Positions 19,901-32,359 of a stretch of 64,000 nucleotides of DNA are shown here, one piece after another (within the stretch, counting starts at the first letter, position 1; the number at the start of each line of letters is the position of its first letter). The notes below the pieces were generated by a model. The model was not told the DNA's origin and made no database searches. It saw nothing but the letters and a program-made list of their open reading frames with translations. A program made the position numbers and the translations under genes. This DNA comes from Amyelois transitella. Taxonomy: Eukaryota; Arthropoda; Insecta; Lepidoptera; Pyralidae. The stretch lies in assembly GCF_032362555.1 (NCBI RefSeq), contig NC_083510.1:9699501-9763500 (forward strand), in the 5' to 3' direction.

Positions 19901-22608
19901 AACAACAATACAAATCTTTGCTCTTAATTGAAAGTGTGGATATAGATGTATCCTTACTTGGTTGGAGTATATAGCGAGGATGGCCTGGTTGTAAGCGATG
20001 GCGGCGCGCTGGCGCGAGTTCAGTTTGTGCTCGAGTCCGTCCTGAGTGGCCGCCTTCATGCGTTTGCGGGAGTCAAATACGTTGGTGTCCCTAAAAGGTG
20101 AAATTAATTTTAGGTCTTAGAATTAGGACAGGTAATTTATACTCGTACTAATATATGCCTTCATTCCGATTATCATTACATTTCTTAAAACTTAATTCTA
20201 TAATTTTTGCTTAGAGTCTGAGAGAGATCAAGGACACGTAATTAAAGAAATTAAATATGTATTTAAAATATATATATGAGTCCCATACATTTGTCTCAAT
20301 GCCAAATCGTTGTACTCATTGCAAGGGTGAACATTACGAGAAACCTGGATTTGAAATCATAATTAAAGCTGAGCTAGCCTTTTAAGACTCTAGGTTTTGT
20401 GGAGTCACTATTTAATATGAGGTCTCACTGAGTTTTCCACTTGACATGTAGTAAGTATGTTTACTCCATCCCTCTCTAACTATGAGATAAACCAAATAAA
20501 AGAAAGAGAGGTTCTAATAAAACTTGATTGAATCAAAAGTCTTACCTATTGATGACTACAAGATTATTGCTTGCAATAGCAACTAAAGCCTGATCGGAGG
20601 GCTTGTCCTTCAAAACGTTCTGGTAAATGGAGGCCGCTTCCTTCTCCTTGCCCATTTGTTGTAAGCAATACGCTTGTTGAACTCTGTAAAAAAAATTGTA
20701 TTTTTATTTTATAACACAGCTATTTAAAACGTAACTCGGGTTGCTGAAAACTACTGAACTGATTCTGAAACCTTAAGGATAATTTAGGCTATTATTCTAA
20801 GGAAATTTCCACGGGGGGCAAAGCCCCGCGCAGAAGCTGGTGGCCAGTAAAGTCGAAGATTGAGAATGAGAAACGATTTAATTTTCAAATCAAGAAATCC
20901 TTGGTAAGATCTTGCACAAGTTTATGTGATAAATCCTTAAGAATCAGGGGACTATTTCTTTAAGAAGTGCTCAATATGTTTGCAAAACTGCTTTCGTATT
21001 ATTATTTGTATTTAACTGACACAAAATTATTTATCTGCCCAGTTATTTTTTCAGGCAATTATATAGCGAAAAATTTATGTTATGCAGTATTGCTTCAAGA
21101 CTAACCGAATAATAGCAGCCTCTTCTTTAGCTTCCTCCTCGGTGCCACCATCATCGATCACACTCTCGGAACACGCTTGCTCAGCTCTCTTCAACACTGG
21201 TAACGCCTCATTGTACTTCCCACGCATGGCCAGCGTACTGCCAACGTTGTAGGAGAGTTCGTACGTGCTCTCTTCAAATTGAGGGAGGTCTGCAGACTGG
21301 GAAATAAAATATTTATGGTTCAACCTAGAATACTGCAGCACATTAAGCGTCATCTTACTTACCACCAGGCAAAGTCAAACACTCTCAAATTGTGAAATAA
21401 TTTCTATTGAATTATAATTTCTTCTTTTTTGAAGTGTATAAGTTAGCATTAAAAATACTCACTGGATTCAATGCTGCTAGGTTGGCGACAACAGAGGCCA
21501 TGTTGGCCTGTCTCTCGTCTTCATATTCATCTGTTGTGTTCTTCACAATTTCTCGGTACAGATTGTAGCAGTCTTGATACTGCTCTAGACGGTATAAAAT
21601 TTGAGCCCTGAAAAAACCAAAGCATGTATTGTTTAGTGTTATAAAAATTAAAGCTTTTATTACTGTTAATCTTGTTTCCATCACAATGACACTTAATTCC
21701 TAAGTATTCACTTATTATATAATCAACTTTTAAAGGAAACTTTTAATTGTGCTGGTATCAACTTCCTTGGCATGGCAAGCAATGCCTTTTGTGAAATTGA
21801 GCTTAGATTGATATTATAACAGACACAAAGTAAGACATTATAAAATTTTAATCTTACCTTAGTTCTTTTAAAGCTGGGGTCATTTCGGGTGCATTGTCAA
21901 CTGTTTGCAATGCATCATTAGGACAGTTAAGACGGTACTGGGTGTACGCCTTTTCGAAATGCAAGTCTGCCGCCAGCGCTGCATTTTTAGGGTTACACAA
22001 GATGGCAAGTGCTTCCTTGAAGTTGTGCAGTTGGATGAAGCAGACCACTTTGCAGTGGAACGCCTTTTGCTCATTGGGTGCGATTTGCAGAACTGAAAAA
22101 ATATATATACATATCTACACTATTTTGAAAATATAAAGATATTTCACAATATTAATGAAAATACACGACAAAGAAAAAAAAAGGAAACAAATTTCACGTA
22201 TACTTTAAAAAGAAGTGTGTTAAAGGTGAAATGAATGTAAAAAGATGGATTATGTGTGAGTTAAATATTGATGAGTATAAGTTTATATGAACTGAATTTC
22301 CTTCTAAAAGTATATAGTAGGCTTAGGAGAATAGTACCCTAGTATAGGAAAATGGAACGACATAGGTAATTCAGGGGATTATTCACTGAACTTATACAAT
22401 AATGTGATGGGAAACTTGCCTTCGAATACGTTGATTCTAATTGACATTTAGGAAGTAGTTTAACGATAAAGGTAAAAATTATTGGAATGAATATAATGTT
22501 CTTACCTTTGCCAGTTGCTTTTAACGCTCTTTCATAGTCACCGCTTTGGCAAAATTTATTTAATTCGATATATGCCTGAACAAGGTTATTTTCCTTGTTG
22601 GCTGACAT
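13984..22608 (-). CDS. Srp72: SRP72, signal recognition particle 72-kDa subunit
   Basis: Thirteen exons join in phase: 22608-22506, 22092-21858, 21607-21463, 21296-21106, 20683-20546, 20090-19958, 19623-19444, 18960-18802, 17384-17169, 15397-15303, 15104-15003, 14627-14523 and 14116-13984. They give 644 residues (human 671). The N-terminal two thirds are TPR-like helical repeats, such as CQSGDYERALKATGK, LHNFKEALAIL, YRLEQYQDCYNLYREIV and MRGKYNEALPVLKRAE, which bind SRP68. The C-terminal RNA-binding signature follows: KKAKRKRKTKLPPNADLSRP then PDPERWLPKYERTAYRKRRG, and a tail ending KKKGKGRKW. SRP72 with SRP68 binds 7SL RNA and is needed for protein targeting to the ER. Intron 7 has a GC donor (CAG|GCAAGT). 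Exon 9 is followed by a tandem array of partial copies of itself. A poly(A) signal AATAAA (minus) lies at 13965-13960. Confidence 0.95.
14149..14212 (-). repeat. Possible family A fragment in SRP72 intron 12
   Basis: It retains GGATAGACAAGAGTCAATAG and GGCCACGTTCAGTTGAGCC only, and is heavily diverged. Confidence 0.35.
15478..15530 (+). repeat. SINE-like family A fragment fused to the exon array
   Basis: The sequence GAATGTGGCCTTTCAGAGTT to CACTGTCTACCCC is family A. It changes abruptly at about 15530 to the array spacer (TCTAACTAAGATTATATC), marking a rearrangement breakpoint at the edge of the tandem array. Confidence 0.65.
15575..15825 (+). mobile_element. Full-length SINE-like family A retroposon with 10-bp target duplication
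   Basis: This copy begins CGTGTGGTTCCCGGCACC and ends CCATATGTATG. It is flanked by TATAACTTAC at 15565-15574 and 15826-15835, so the element is about 250 bp, with (ATGT)n as its 3' tail. The family is present at least fifteen times in the window, commonly truncated at the head, as expected for retroposition. The duplicated target includes the GTAAGT donor of the exon unit (minus strand). Confidence 0.85.
15989..16236 (+). mobile_element. Second full-length family A SINE in the array, flanked by the same 10-bp repeat
   Basis: It is flanked by TATAACTTAC at 15979-15988 and 16237-16246, the same target as the copy at 15575-15825. Two insertions at the same base are unlikely, so this copy most likely arose by tandem duplication of a unit that already held the SINE. 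Confidence 0.85.
17412..18154. repeat. Long inverted-repeat MITE in SRP72 intron 8
   Basis: Ends AATAGGCTATTTTACAC (left) and GTGTAATAGCCTATT (right) are inverted. Further in, CGCTATCCGCCATG with TGACGTCATACTTTTAGTA (17585-17630) is mirrored by TACTAAAAGTATGACGTCA and GCATGGCGGATGGCG (17955-18005). There is no transposase. The flanks are AT-rich and the target duplication is uncertain (possibly TAT or TA). Confidence 0.65.
18510..18715 (+). repeat. SINE-like family A copy in SRP72 intron 8
   Basis: It runs from GGATGTCGTAAAAGGCGACT to the ACTATATGTATGTAAG tail. The head is truncated. Confidence 0.75.
19150..19240 (+). repeat. LEP1/Helitron-like fragment in SRP72 intron 7
   Basis: It resembles the middle of the element at 57690-57892: TTTGTATGTTTGTAATGAAT, then AAAACTGCTGAACCAATTCA. 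Confidence 0.35.
20738..20850 (+). repeat. LEP1/Helitron-like fragment in SRP72 intron 5
   Basis: It contains GAAAACTACTGAACTGATTC and a GC-rich end (CCACGGGGGGCAAAGCCCCG, CAGAAGCTGG), like the 3' end of lepidopteran LEP1-type elements. Confidence 0.45.
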
Positions 22609-22720
22609 TTTTTGACAACTTGGCAAATGTCAATTGCCAACCAGCCGTACTTACGTCAGCGTCGTTTTGTTTTTGCTAGTACTTCATCACTTACAGTACT
22701 TCTTTATAAATATTTCTAAC
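22609..22720 (-). promoter_or_regulatory. Probable SRP72 promoter and 5' UTR
   Basis: The 100 bp upstream of the SRP72 ATG are more GC-rich than their surroundings and carry TTACGTCAGCGTCG (22650-22665) and a small inverted repeat (GGCAAATGTCAATTGCC). No TATA box is seen. The exact start is unknown. Confidence 0.35.
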
Positions 22721-25090
22721 AGTTTCAGCGACAGGCTTTGGACTAAGTATCCGGGATTTTGAAATAAAATTTTCACCTAAGTATGTATGTAGTTATGAAG
22801 ATAGATCCATGAGACAATGTTCAGAAAGAAAATAATCACCAAAGAAAAAACTGTTAAATTTTGCCACAAACTTTTGTTAAGTTTTGCAAACTCACTGCCC
22901 ATTATTGAGAGCCGTACGACCTCTCGATATTTAGTTTAGCTAGAGAGACATATTGGTGTCAAGCTGTTTGTGATTTGATCCGTGCCGACCAACTATATGT
23001 ATGGTTTTCTTGATGATGAATGAATTAGGAACTAGATAATGTAATTTTATAATATATATATTTTTTTATATAAAATACCTTTCTACAACTCACGTTCCTG
23101 TGGTTTAGTCTCTATATAACATCATAAAACATACAATACAAAATAGAAAATATGTACCTACATACAGTAACTTAAAAGAAAATTGAAGACAAAATTCCAA
23201 AGTTAGAAAAGAAGCGATTGTCATTTCTATTGTGTAGTCGGGAGCTTTCGTCGTGTGTCGAACTCATCAAAGTTTTCCGTCTTTGAACTTTCAGCGGTCT
23301 GTTGTTAAATTTTAAAACCGGACCCGATGTACATTTGCATTGAATAAAATTGCCTACTCACTTCTTTTATCATGTCCTACATTTTATAATTCGATTTTAA
23401 ACTTTTCTCCCTAATTTCTCTCTTATATTATATATGTATAATTTTTAGTCTCTTTAATAAATTTTAGTAGATATTGCAACGCGAGAGAAATTTGAATATT
23501 TATTATGTATTTACTTTTCTGAATGCCATAAATATGGTTGACTCAAAGATTATAGGTACTAGGTATTACTATTAACACGGCACCAATTATTCCAAAAAGC
23601 CTTAACAATTAGTTCGGTCAATGTTGAGCTGCTAAAAAAATGTTCAAAAGTCAAATCGTCTTATCCTTTTGGCTTCTTCTTTTCGGAAAATTATTTTGCA
23701 AAACAAATTACCTACTCTTTTATTCAACGTCAAAGAAAAATAAAGTTGGTTTACCATTAAGAAGTTTGGACGTCATCAAGCCAGCCGCATTAGAGGCATA
23801 GTTCGAACAGTGCTAGGAAAACAATGTTAAAGTAACATCTATTGTCGGGCGACGGGGACAACTTCGACTTTTAATCGCATTACAAGAAGCGGTGTGGACT
23901 TGGCACCCAGCTCGGTCTAAACTTTGTCACTGGCCGGCAACAGACGGCTTTCGAATGTGACTGGCAGCTTTATTACTTTCTGGTTTTAAATTTTAATACT
24001 ACTTAAATTTTTTTTAGGTAAGTTCTTTACCTCTTGTATGGTCGTGGCTTCTAGATAATACAACAGTTACAGGCAGCATTAATTATAACTAGTCAAATAA
24101 AAATCGCCCAAAACGAATCGGTGTTTAATAAGAACTCGACCATAAGAACTTTACTGTCAATTTGAACTGCTACAGTGCAAAAACCAGAGGATTTGACTAA
24201 CCCTTCCCACGCTTGCAGAGCAGGGTAGGAGTAGGTACGACATAAAGTTAAAGTGACTTGAGGACCTAATCTTCTTAAATTAATTTTGACAGTTTTGCGC
24301 GACGATTGTATTTTTTCCGTTAAGAATCTAGCAAATTTCCAATGCTCCATTTAATAAATAACTGTACACCCTTCGCGAATTAAATTGTTCGAGGGGGGAT
24401 GTACCGTATTTTATCAGGGCCCGGCTGATAAATTGCGCGAAATTCAATTTAAAAGGGTAATGTTTGTGTCCCTATTACGTCGTCATTCGGCGCTGGCTAT
24501 AAACTGGTCCGGTCCGCTGAACAATTGAAATATCGAGCCTTCACGCACCTCGCCCATAAAAATATAGGCCTGTTTGTAACTAAGCGTTCTTGAAAGCTGT
24601 GTGGTTTCCGGGAACTTTGTTAACTTGGGAATAGTATCCTTTTTTGGGCACCTTTTAGGGAAAATAGGAAAGGATTAATATTTATGTTTCCAGATTAGAT
24701 GTGTGTGTATACTGAGCAGTGCCTTTTTTAGGCTTAGGTGTCTTTTTTCTCGCAAGTCTCAATTACGTTTATACCTTCAACCGACCTATTATTTTTTATT
24801 TTAATTTACAATAGTTTGCCTGCAAAAGTCTATACTACCAATTTTAGCAGTGAACTGTCAATATCGATAAGTTTTTTCTAGATCCAATCTGCGGTCTAAA
24901 CATATGAAAATGACCATCGCCCAGGTTCGCCTGTCGTTGGCCGCCCGCCAAGAGGCATATAGCGTGCCATCGGCAGCTGACACCTGCTGATGCATGGCTG
25001 CCCTTCCAGAGCTCAGCGTCATGTTTGAACTAACCCAGTTAAATTACTTATAACCCAAGGCCCTTTGGTGATTTGATGACATTATAGCTC
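22720..25090. other. Intergenic, no gene seen
   Basis: There is no ORF with recognisable protein content. The stretch 23800-24600 is less AT-rich, contains compact motif clusters (for example CAATTTAAAAGGG and GGCTATAAACTGG), and could be regulatory. A GC-rich patch with E-boxes (CAGCTGACACCTGC) lies at 24930-25020. Confidence 0.4.
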
Positions 25091-25094
25091 TTTG

Positions 25095-25365
25095 TTACTT
25101 ACATACATACATACATATGGTCACGTCTATATCCCATGCGGGGTAGACAGAGCCAACAGTCTTGAAGACTAAATGACCACGTTCAGCTATTTGGCTTAAT
25201 TAAAGAATTGAGATTCAAATAGTGACAGGTTGCTAGCCCATCGCCTAAAAGAAGAATCCCAAGTTTATAAGCCGTTAGTCGCCTTTTACAACATCCATGG
25301 GAAAGAGATGGAGTGGTCCTATTCTTTTTTGTATTGGTGCCGGGAACCACACGGCACCTTGTTAC
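25095..25365 (-). mobile_element. Full-length SINE-like family A copy
   Basis: Its (CATA)n tail is on the left at 25101-25117 and its head GGGAACCACACGG on the right. It contains every family block, including GTTGCTAGCCCATCGCC. Confidence 0.85.
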
Positions 25366-25414
25366 TTACTGTTTTGGTTTTTTCTCAAGCTTATATTGTA
25401 TCCATGATACGGAT

Positions 25415-25605
25415 TAGGTTTTCCTGCAAAAGGTTGCGGAGGTCAAATGGAAGTCGCTTCGTGTTAAACCCCCTTCTTCAGAATTGGGTGAGTCACAATC
25501 CAGGATCCATGGCTAAAGGCCTAACCCGGGCTTCTCAACAGATTGTTGGAAATGCCATCAGGACTAAAGCCAGGGGGAGAAGAAGAATAAGAAAGAGACT
25601 AGTAT
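25415..25605 (+). repeat. Retroposon-like repeat (family C)
   Basis: It contains AAAGGTTGCGGAGGTCAAAT, TCGCTTCGTGTTAAA, TTGGGTGAGTCACAATCCAG and CAGGGGGAGAAGAAGAA. Related pieces lie at 33033-33175, 46690-46790, 60275-60355 and 63635-63775. The type is unknown. Confidence 0.55.
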
Positions 25606-25609
25606 GAGA

Positions 25610-27110
25610 TCAATTTGCTCTACCAAAACCACACAATACCTTTTTTTTCTTCAGTTTTTCTTAAAGTATTCGATAAAGATCTTCGATACCCTTATAAAAT
25701 AGCAAAAGACAAGTTTATGAAAGTCAATTGGGGCGACGAAAGCTTCCGTTATAGAGCTTTTATTTATTTTATACGACGTAAACGATAATACTCTAGTTGA
25801 TAAGAATATAGTGAGAAAGTATATATTTTTAACCAACTCTAAACTTATGTTAAGGTAATGTACAAAAGGCAGCATTATTGAATTATGCAGTCTCTTCCAG
25901 GCAACATATGTGTGTAATTTATTTATTTGGCCAGTCGTTAAAGTTTCCAATTCCAATGTAGAAGTTGTTAAAAACACTCGATTCTTTCTTTAGTACAAAA
26001 GCGATGGTCCATTTGTTCTACTGGACACTTTTCCCTGACAAATCGTCCGAAAGTAATTTTGAACTAGCATCAGATATTTATGTGCCTTTGGATTTGTGCT
26101 CTAAAGCTTTTTCTCTTATTACGTTTGAGGCAGTAACGTAAAAACAGGTGTATTTATATAACTCGGTCGGAAAAATAGAGAATATACCTACTCTTTATAC
26201 ATAAGCGCAGTAGATAGTGTCAATCTAGCAATTTCCTAAGTTAAAAACAGGATCTATATAGTTTAAGTGCTTAATCAATATTAAATTTACTACCCTCATA
26301 ATTATGTCAACTATAAAATTATTTTGAAATGTTTTTGGTAATTTTCTTTTATGTTCTTCACACAAAAAAATGTGGGGTGGTGTTAATGTTAAATAAGGGC
26401 CTAACATACCTACAACGATAATCAGTGACAGGTTGATAAGAATTAAATTACAGATTTAATAATCTTTAAAAGTTGGTTAAATGTAAAAGGATCCCTCATT
26501 ACTTTACCTACGTAACAAACTTGTTTAAAACGGATAATTTTCCAAAATTAACATTGTCATGGATCCAATGAACTTCAAACAAGTCCCTAACAAAGTTCAA
26601 AGTGCAATTTTCTTAATTCCATTTGTGATGTCACATTGAGGATGGAAATAGTCTTGTGTGTGTGTCTGTGCGGGCATTTGACGCAAATTGGACAGGTGTC
26701 GGGCTCTGAAATTCGTCTCGTCGTTAGTATACTAGATTTAACGAGTTTGGCTCTTGAGTTCATGTAGGGCTGCGTAAAACTTCAACATATTTATTATATA
26801 GCATACTGAACTGAATTGAAATGGCATAAGGATGAAAATTAATTTCGGCCTCGTCTTGGTCCCATTTAATACGTAAATTTAATTTAGCTGACTAAATTAG
26901 GTATATTTTCACTAGCTTTCCTCCAGCGGCACCTCCAAAAATACCCCGTACTAATAATATCGCAGTACCTAAACCTACGTTTGTTAGCAAAATTTCATGG
27001 AGATCGCGGTTTAGTGATTTTGAGAAGATGAACAAAATCAAACACACTTTTAATATTAGCATTTTTGTATCCTTTTTTTGGCTAGTGGCTTTGTTTACCC
27101 ATAAAGGGAT
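25610..27110. other. Intergenic, no gene seen; a small repeat at about 26915-27060
   Basis: Open frames here are short and AT-driven. Sequence at 26915-27060 (CACTAGCTTTCCTCCAGCGG to AGAAGATGAACAAAATC) looks like the reversed 3' end of a common lepidopteran LEP1/Helitron-type element. Confidence 0.35.
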
Positions 27111-27114
27111 ATTT

Positions 27115-27375
27115 CATAATACATACATATAATCACGTCTATATCCCTTGCGGGGTAGACAAGGCCAACAGTCTCGAAAAGACTGATAGGTCACGTTCAG
27201 CTAATTGGCTTTAAGATAGAATTGAGATTCAAATAGTGACAGATTGATAGCCCATCGCCTAAAAGAAGAATCCCAAGTTTATAAGCCTACCCCTTAGTCG
27301 CTTTTTATGACATCCATGGGAGAGAGATGGAGTGGTCCTATTCTTCTATTGGTGCCGGGAACCACACGGCACATC
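27115..27375 (-). mobile_element. Full-length SINE-like family A copy
   Basis: It runs from ATACATACATATAATCACGT through GACAGATTGATAGCCCATCG to GGGAACCACACGGC. It is similar in length to the copies at 25095 and 15575. Confidence 0.85.
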
Positions 27376-27807
27376 TTCGTGATATACGTAGGTATGATAA
27401 CTATAATAAAGTAAACTTAACTCCACCGACAAGAGTTAGCGCTTAAATTTAAGAAGAAGAACAATTTTTAAGTGATTCTTTTATCCGTGTATGTAAATCT
27501 AAGAAGCCAGCCCTGTCGTGCAGGCAGTAACCCTTGAGAGCCGACGATAGCTCGCAATAGCCTAATAAAGGCTCGACATATGAGATTTCAATTTGGGACT
27601 CATGGTGGGGTCTCACAAAAGTGCGCTGGCATGATTAAATCTGCCAATTTGTCATGAGATGGAGGCCATAACTTCTTTTATGTTTATAATCACGTTGCTC
27701 GAGTTGAAATCTGTGAAAAATGTAGGCTAAGCCCTCGTTGTTTGCAAATGAAGTAAACAAAAAAAATATATATAAGTATTGATTTCTTGCATACCGAAAT
27801 TATACAT

Positions 27808-27892
27808 ACAGAACGTGACCTTTTTTGTCTTTTAAAGACTTTTGACTTCTTCTATCCCGTTAAGGATAAAGGTTATTATATGTATGTATGTT
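27808..27892 (+). repeat. Diverged SINE-like family A 3' fragment
   Basis: It keeps AGAACGTGACCTTTTTTGTC, AGACTTTTGACTTCTTCTAT and the TATATGTATGTATG tail. Confidence 0.5.
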
Positions 27893-27894
27893 TT

Positions 27895-30800
27895 TATTGT
27901 CCCGTAATTTCAATACGACTTTCTGCACTGCAATAATGCCATTGCTATTACTAACATGAAAAAAGACAAAATTTTTGATTATCTCTTAATTTAACACGGC
28001 TATCTGCAGTGCAATCCTGGCAACTCTATTCCTCCATACATGCAATGACCTGGAAGGCAATTCCACGAGCAGGTACCCAAACTCATCGCGAGCCTAACAG
28101 TTCAATTATTGGGTCGAGCCTTGGAATCGAACTACATCTAGATTTGATTCGTTCTAACTAGGATCGCGATCCGTTTACCGCATGCGACTATTGAAAACTG
28201 TTCCACAGTGGCTACATTTGTTATATTGGATGTTTTTAGAATAGTCAACTATGTGATCCATACAGGATGTACATAAGTTGTGTCTCCGTAACCATTATAC
28301 ATTTATCTTTTTTGTCAACTTATGCTAGAATAGTAACCACTTAATCCTTCATTCAATGCAGTTAGGCTGTAAGCACAAGGTTTTTCCCAAAATAAATGCT
28401 GTCTAGAAAAGGTGCAAATTAAGCCCGTAAACAGCTGTTGCAGTTGATTTGGACGTATGAAATGATAAACCTAGTGTGTAAGAGAATGTTGGAAATCTGA
28501 ATATTAAATCGAATTCAGAACAAACACAGACAAAATTATAATCTATTCGTATGTACAAAAATGTTCTTATGTTCTTTTGTACCAAAAGAACCTTGAGAAA
28601 GAAAAAGGTGCGATGCGGAAAATAATGATAAGATGGAAAATCCCGCTTATATTTTATATGAAAAATGCATCTACTGTGGAACATCCCTGCGAGTTAATTC
28701 GTACGATATCGTTCGACGTTGGCGCGCGCTCGTACGGAAAATTGGTCTCCTACTCTATGAGATTACGTATCAAGATCCCTTGTGAGAATTCGACGACTCT
28801 TACTGGAAATTCAATTGTAAAATGCGATTGGATGGTAAATAAATCATTTCAAAATTGATTCCGGGACCCTCGCTACACATGAGTGCATTAGTTAAGTGCT
28901 AGTTGGAATGCTCTTTTGCGTTTTGTCGGACGTTGGGATAAGTTCGGGTTTAAATGTTGGTTCAAACCTGTAATTGACCGGAGTGATAAGGGTTGCGATT
29001 CATTGGAAAACTTGGATTATTTTAAGGGTTTTGATTCATTTTTAGTTTAGTTTTGAAATTGAATTCTTAAGATGATGATATTGCTTGACTGCTTCTTATT
29101 AGACAAAATTTAACTATGTAGATATAATGAATATTAGACATGCATTCATTTTATCCAAAGCTTTAAAGCTAAGGGATACTTTGCACAATCTGCGGAAAAC
29201 TACTCATATATTCTTGAATGTCAATAAGTACCATTCAACTTGGAAAATTTACATTCAGTCTAATCTCGCTTTAAATGGAAAGATAAAATGGTCCTATTCT
29301 AAACTGAATACGACAACTTAACACATTGTCCTTTAATTTAGCTTAAACTTAAATAAAACGAGTGTTTATATCTCATACTGTCCAAGTTACTGTTGAACAC
29401 AAATATGACATTCTCCCTCCTTTGACAAATACTCAACAATAATTACGGATCGACAATAGCTAGGTGTTAATAACAGGCACCATAGACACAAGTTGTCTCG
29501 TTATAAAGTTCGACTGACATGGCGGCGGTTGGAGTTGTCGCTCCGTAAATAATCAGCCGCTTGTGATTGTCTGCTTCTAACTTATTTATGTTAATAACAT
29601 ACCTACGCTCGCTTGTCATACCTCTAGACAAGCCGATACCTAGGTAAATATATATTTTGAAAGTACCTAGGTTAACGAAGGTATTTTTATCGTGTGTGTA
29701 AAGGCCGGAGCACACCAAACACAAATCAGAAGCCGCGCTGGTTGAAAACTGGACCGCAACAAGTTGTAGTACAGGAAAATCATTAAAATCATCACGCGAC
29801 ATTAAATTACAAATCCACTCTGACTTTCATGACATCATTAACCTTATCCAGATTGAATCATTGTTGTTGCTTTATGGACAGATATAGAGAAATCCCAGAG
29901 CTGGGAAGCACACGGTACGGCTTTAGCTCTGATTTATTATTGGAATTGTAGTGTAAAAAAAATTTACCTATTATTTTTATTTTCCAATATCAATGCACGT
30001 AAATAACAAAACTTATAAAAGTAGGTCAGTGGCAGCATTTATAACATTAGATCATAACTGAAAATATACAACAAAATACAGAGGTAAATCCGAGTATTCC
30101 CGGCAATCATAATAAGGACAAGAGTCCCACAATGACGGTTCCGAATTACATTATAACGCGGGAATTCCGGCTCGCAAACAAACTCTCATCTCCTGCTGGA
30201 AACAAGGAATCTCCTACCATGGTAAACGGGCGGGTAAAATTATTCTAATAGGTTTATAGAGTAAGTATTGTCATACAAATTTATATCATCATTAAGCACT
30301 TGATGACGCGGCTCCACCTGCCTGTTTGAATTACCCATAATTCTCTCTCAGGGATTTTTTCCCACTGTTGCTTACTTTCTTGTTACTAACAGCGTGATAA
30401 TAATAACATTTTTTCCGTCACAAAATGAAGAAGAACACTGTACGTTCTAAAAGTTACGAGTCATGCTGAGAGATTATGTTGTATAAATAAATACCTACGT
30501 CTGAAAAAAAATAGGTATGTAAAAGTTGTTTGGTTTTCAGTAGAGTAGAATAGGGCTTCTAATTATTATTTTTCAGTAGTTAATCGAAAATTCTCAGGGT
30601 AGATTTGGTTAAGTCAGTAACAAAGTCTCATTAATAAATCTTATTAGTACCTATACAAATGATTCAAAGGTTAACAACATTATTTTTTTTCCAAATTGGG
30701 TAACCAATATTGAACTTTTGAGAGAACCTTTACTAGTGTTTTAAGAGATTAAAAGAGAACGCTATGATTATCACGACAAAAGCATCTCATATATAAGCAA

Positions 30801-31815
30801 GAGCGTAAAAAAATCGAGTTTCAGTAGTAGAGGCCCAGGCATTTCGCATAACATAGCAATGCATTGTCTTTTGCCCGTCCCTTGCATCTCGAGTCACTAC
30901 AACTTCTTAGAACTTGCTCGACGTATTTGAAAAATTATTTCGCTGCGGCATCTCAGTCCAATAGCGAGGAAAATCGTCGGACAATTTTAGTTTTATGGAC
31001 TTGTCCTTCCACTTGTCGGTGTATTTTCTGTTTTGTACTATTAAACTTCTGCCTGGGGTTTTGCTTTTTTGGGCTATTAAGAATCTCTTTTTATCATCTA
31101 TCAAATTCACCTTCAACTTTTTGTAAAATAATGGTGTATTGGTTTTTTCATCGTCATATTTTTTAGTCTGATGAGGAGATATAGTTTATGGCGCTACTTA
31201 ATTCCGATAATCGTAAATTCTCTTTAGATATATACCTACATAGTTTACTTCACAATATCACGGGGAATTTTCAGACTGTATTATTATCCTACAAAAGTTA
31301 AGGTGCTTAATACAAATTTCATACAAGTCTGAAAATTTACCCGCCAGACTTCACACCTAACCAAAGTATTCTTTTTTTTCTAAATTTCATTTTAGAATTT
31401 TTTCAATACCGAGAAGTATTCCAAACTGCCATCTAAAAAGCAGGTACTCCATCCATCGCCGCAGCCCTTATTAAATAACTGGCCATCCTGGAAACACGGC
31501 GGCAAATTAAATTGGGAGTGAATTCACTGGCGACAGCTGACGAAGGTTGGACCGGGAATATGGAATACCTTCCAAGTCGGAAGTCCCAATAGTTTTGAGT
31601 TGCGAAGGGTTCACGATGGGAAGTAAAGTTTTATGCTAGCTGAAAAAACGACTGATGCGATTTTTGGGTTAATTTACGTAGAATATTATGGTTGTTGGTA
31701 TGTTTTCTGAATCAGTTACAATTCAGATTTATTTTGATTTTGTTTCGGTCATCCAAAATGACACAGTTAAATTTAACTGCCCTATGCATACTCCTTTTGA
31801 GGCGGAGTAGAGTAA
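27895..31815. other. Intergenic, no gene seen
   Basis: There are no coding exons I can support. Frames of up to 111 codons (such as 29467-29802 minus and 30864-31166 plus) lack recognisable domains. A tRNA-like B-box remnant may lie around 28110-28190 (reverse strand GTTCGATTCC). Confidence 0.4.
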
Positions 31816-31819
31816 TCTA

Positions 31820-32355
31820 CTTACATATAATCACGTGTATATCATTTGCGGGGTAGACAGAGGCAACAGTCTTGATAGACTGATAGGCCGCACGTTTGAA
31901 AGAAAGAAAGAAAAATCGTTTATTTGGCACATTAATAAAATATAAATTGGAAATGAAAATTTTTAAATTACATGCATGCACCAAAAATGGCCCTCGCTCA
32001 GCATGTGTCATGGCAGAGCCATGACGCTGGTTTTCTGCGAGTACCATACCAAAAAAATAAAATAAAAAACTAAACATTAAAACTTATAACTAGAGTTACA
32101 CTAAATTATATCATTAACAAAAAAAAATTAGAGTCATTATAATCATAAAATAGCATTATATACAAATTGCTGCAAAATTACAATAATTGTGTACTAAATA
32201 AAAATTTCTTTAGATTCGCCTTAAATTTAATACGTACGTAAATAATTTAATACGTTTAGCTGTTTGGCTTAATGATAGAAATTAGATTTAATAGTGACAG
32301 GTTGCTAGCCCATTGCCCAAAAGAAGAATCCCATATTTATAAGCCTATAACTTAT
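31820..32355 (-). mobile_element. SINE-like family A copy split by another retroposon (31893-32257)
   Basis: Family A sequence 31820-31892 breaks at CACGTTT and resumes at 32258 with AGCTGTTTGGCTTAATG. The insert begins with a GAAAGAAAGAAAG microsatellite, is otherwise AT-rich, and ends with ACGTTT, suggesting a short target duplication. It looks like the reversed 3' end of a LINE. Confidence 0.6.
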
Positions 32356-32359
32356 GCAT

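Noticed and set aside
24093-24350. An 85-codon minus frame
   Set aside because: No recognisable similarity, no splice context and no conserved motif.
28100-28195. A possible tRNA gene (reverse strand, GTTCGATTCC)
   Set aside because: Only the B-box is convincing. I could not form an acceptor stem, A-box or anticodon arm, so at most it is a remnant of a tRNA-derived repeat.
30864-31166. A 100-codon plus frame, rich in Phe and Leu
   Set aside because: It has no recognisable domain, splice signals do not extend it, and the opposite strand is also open, as expected for AT-rich non-coding DNA.
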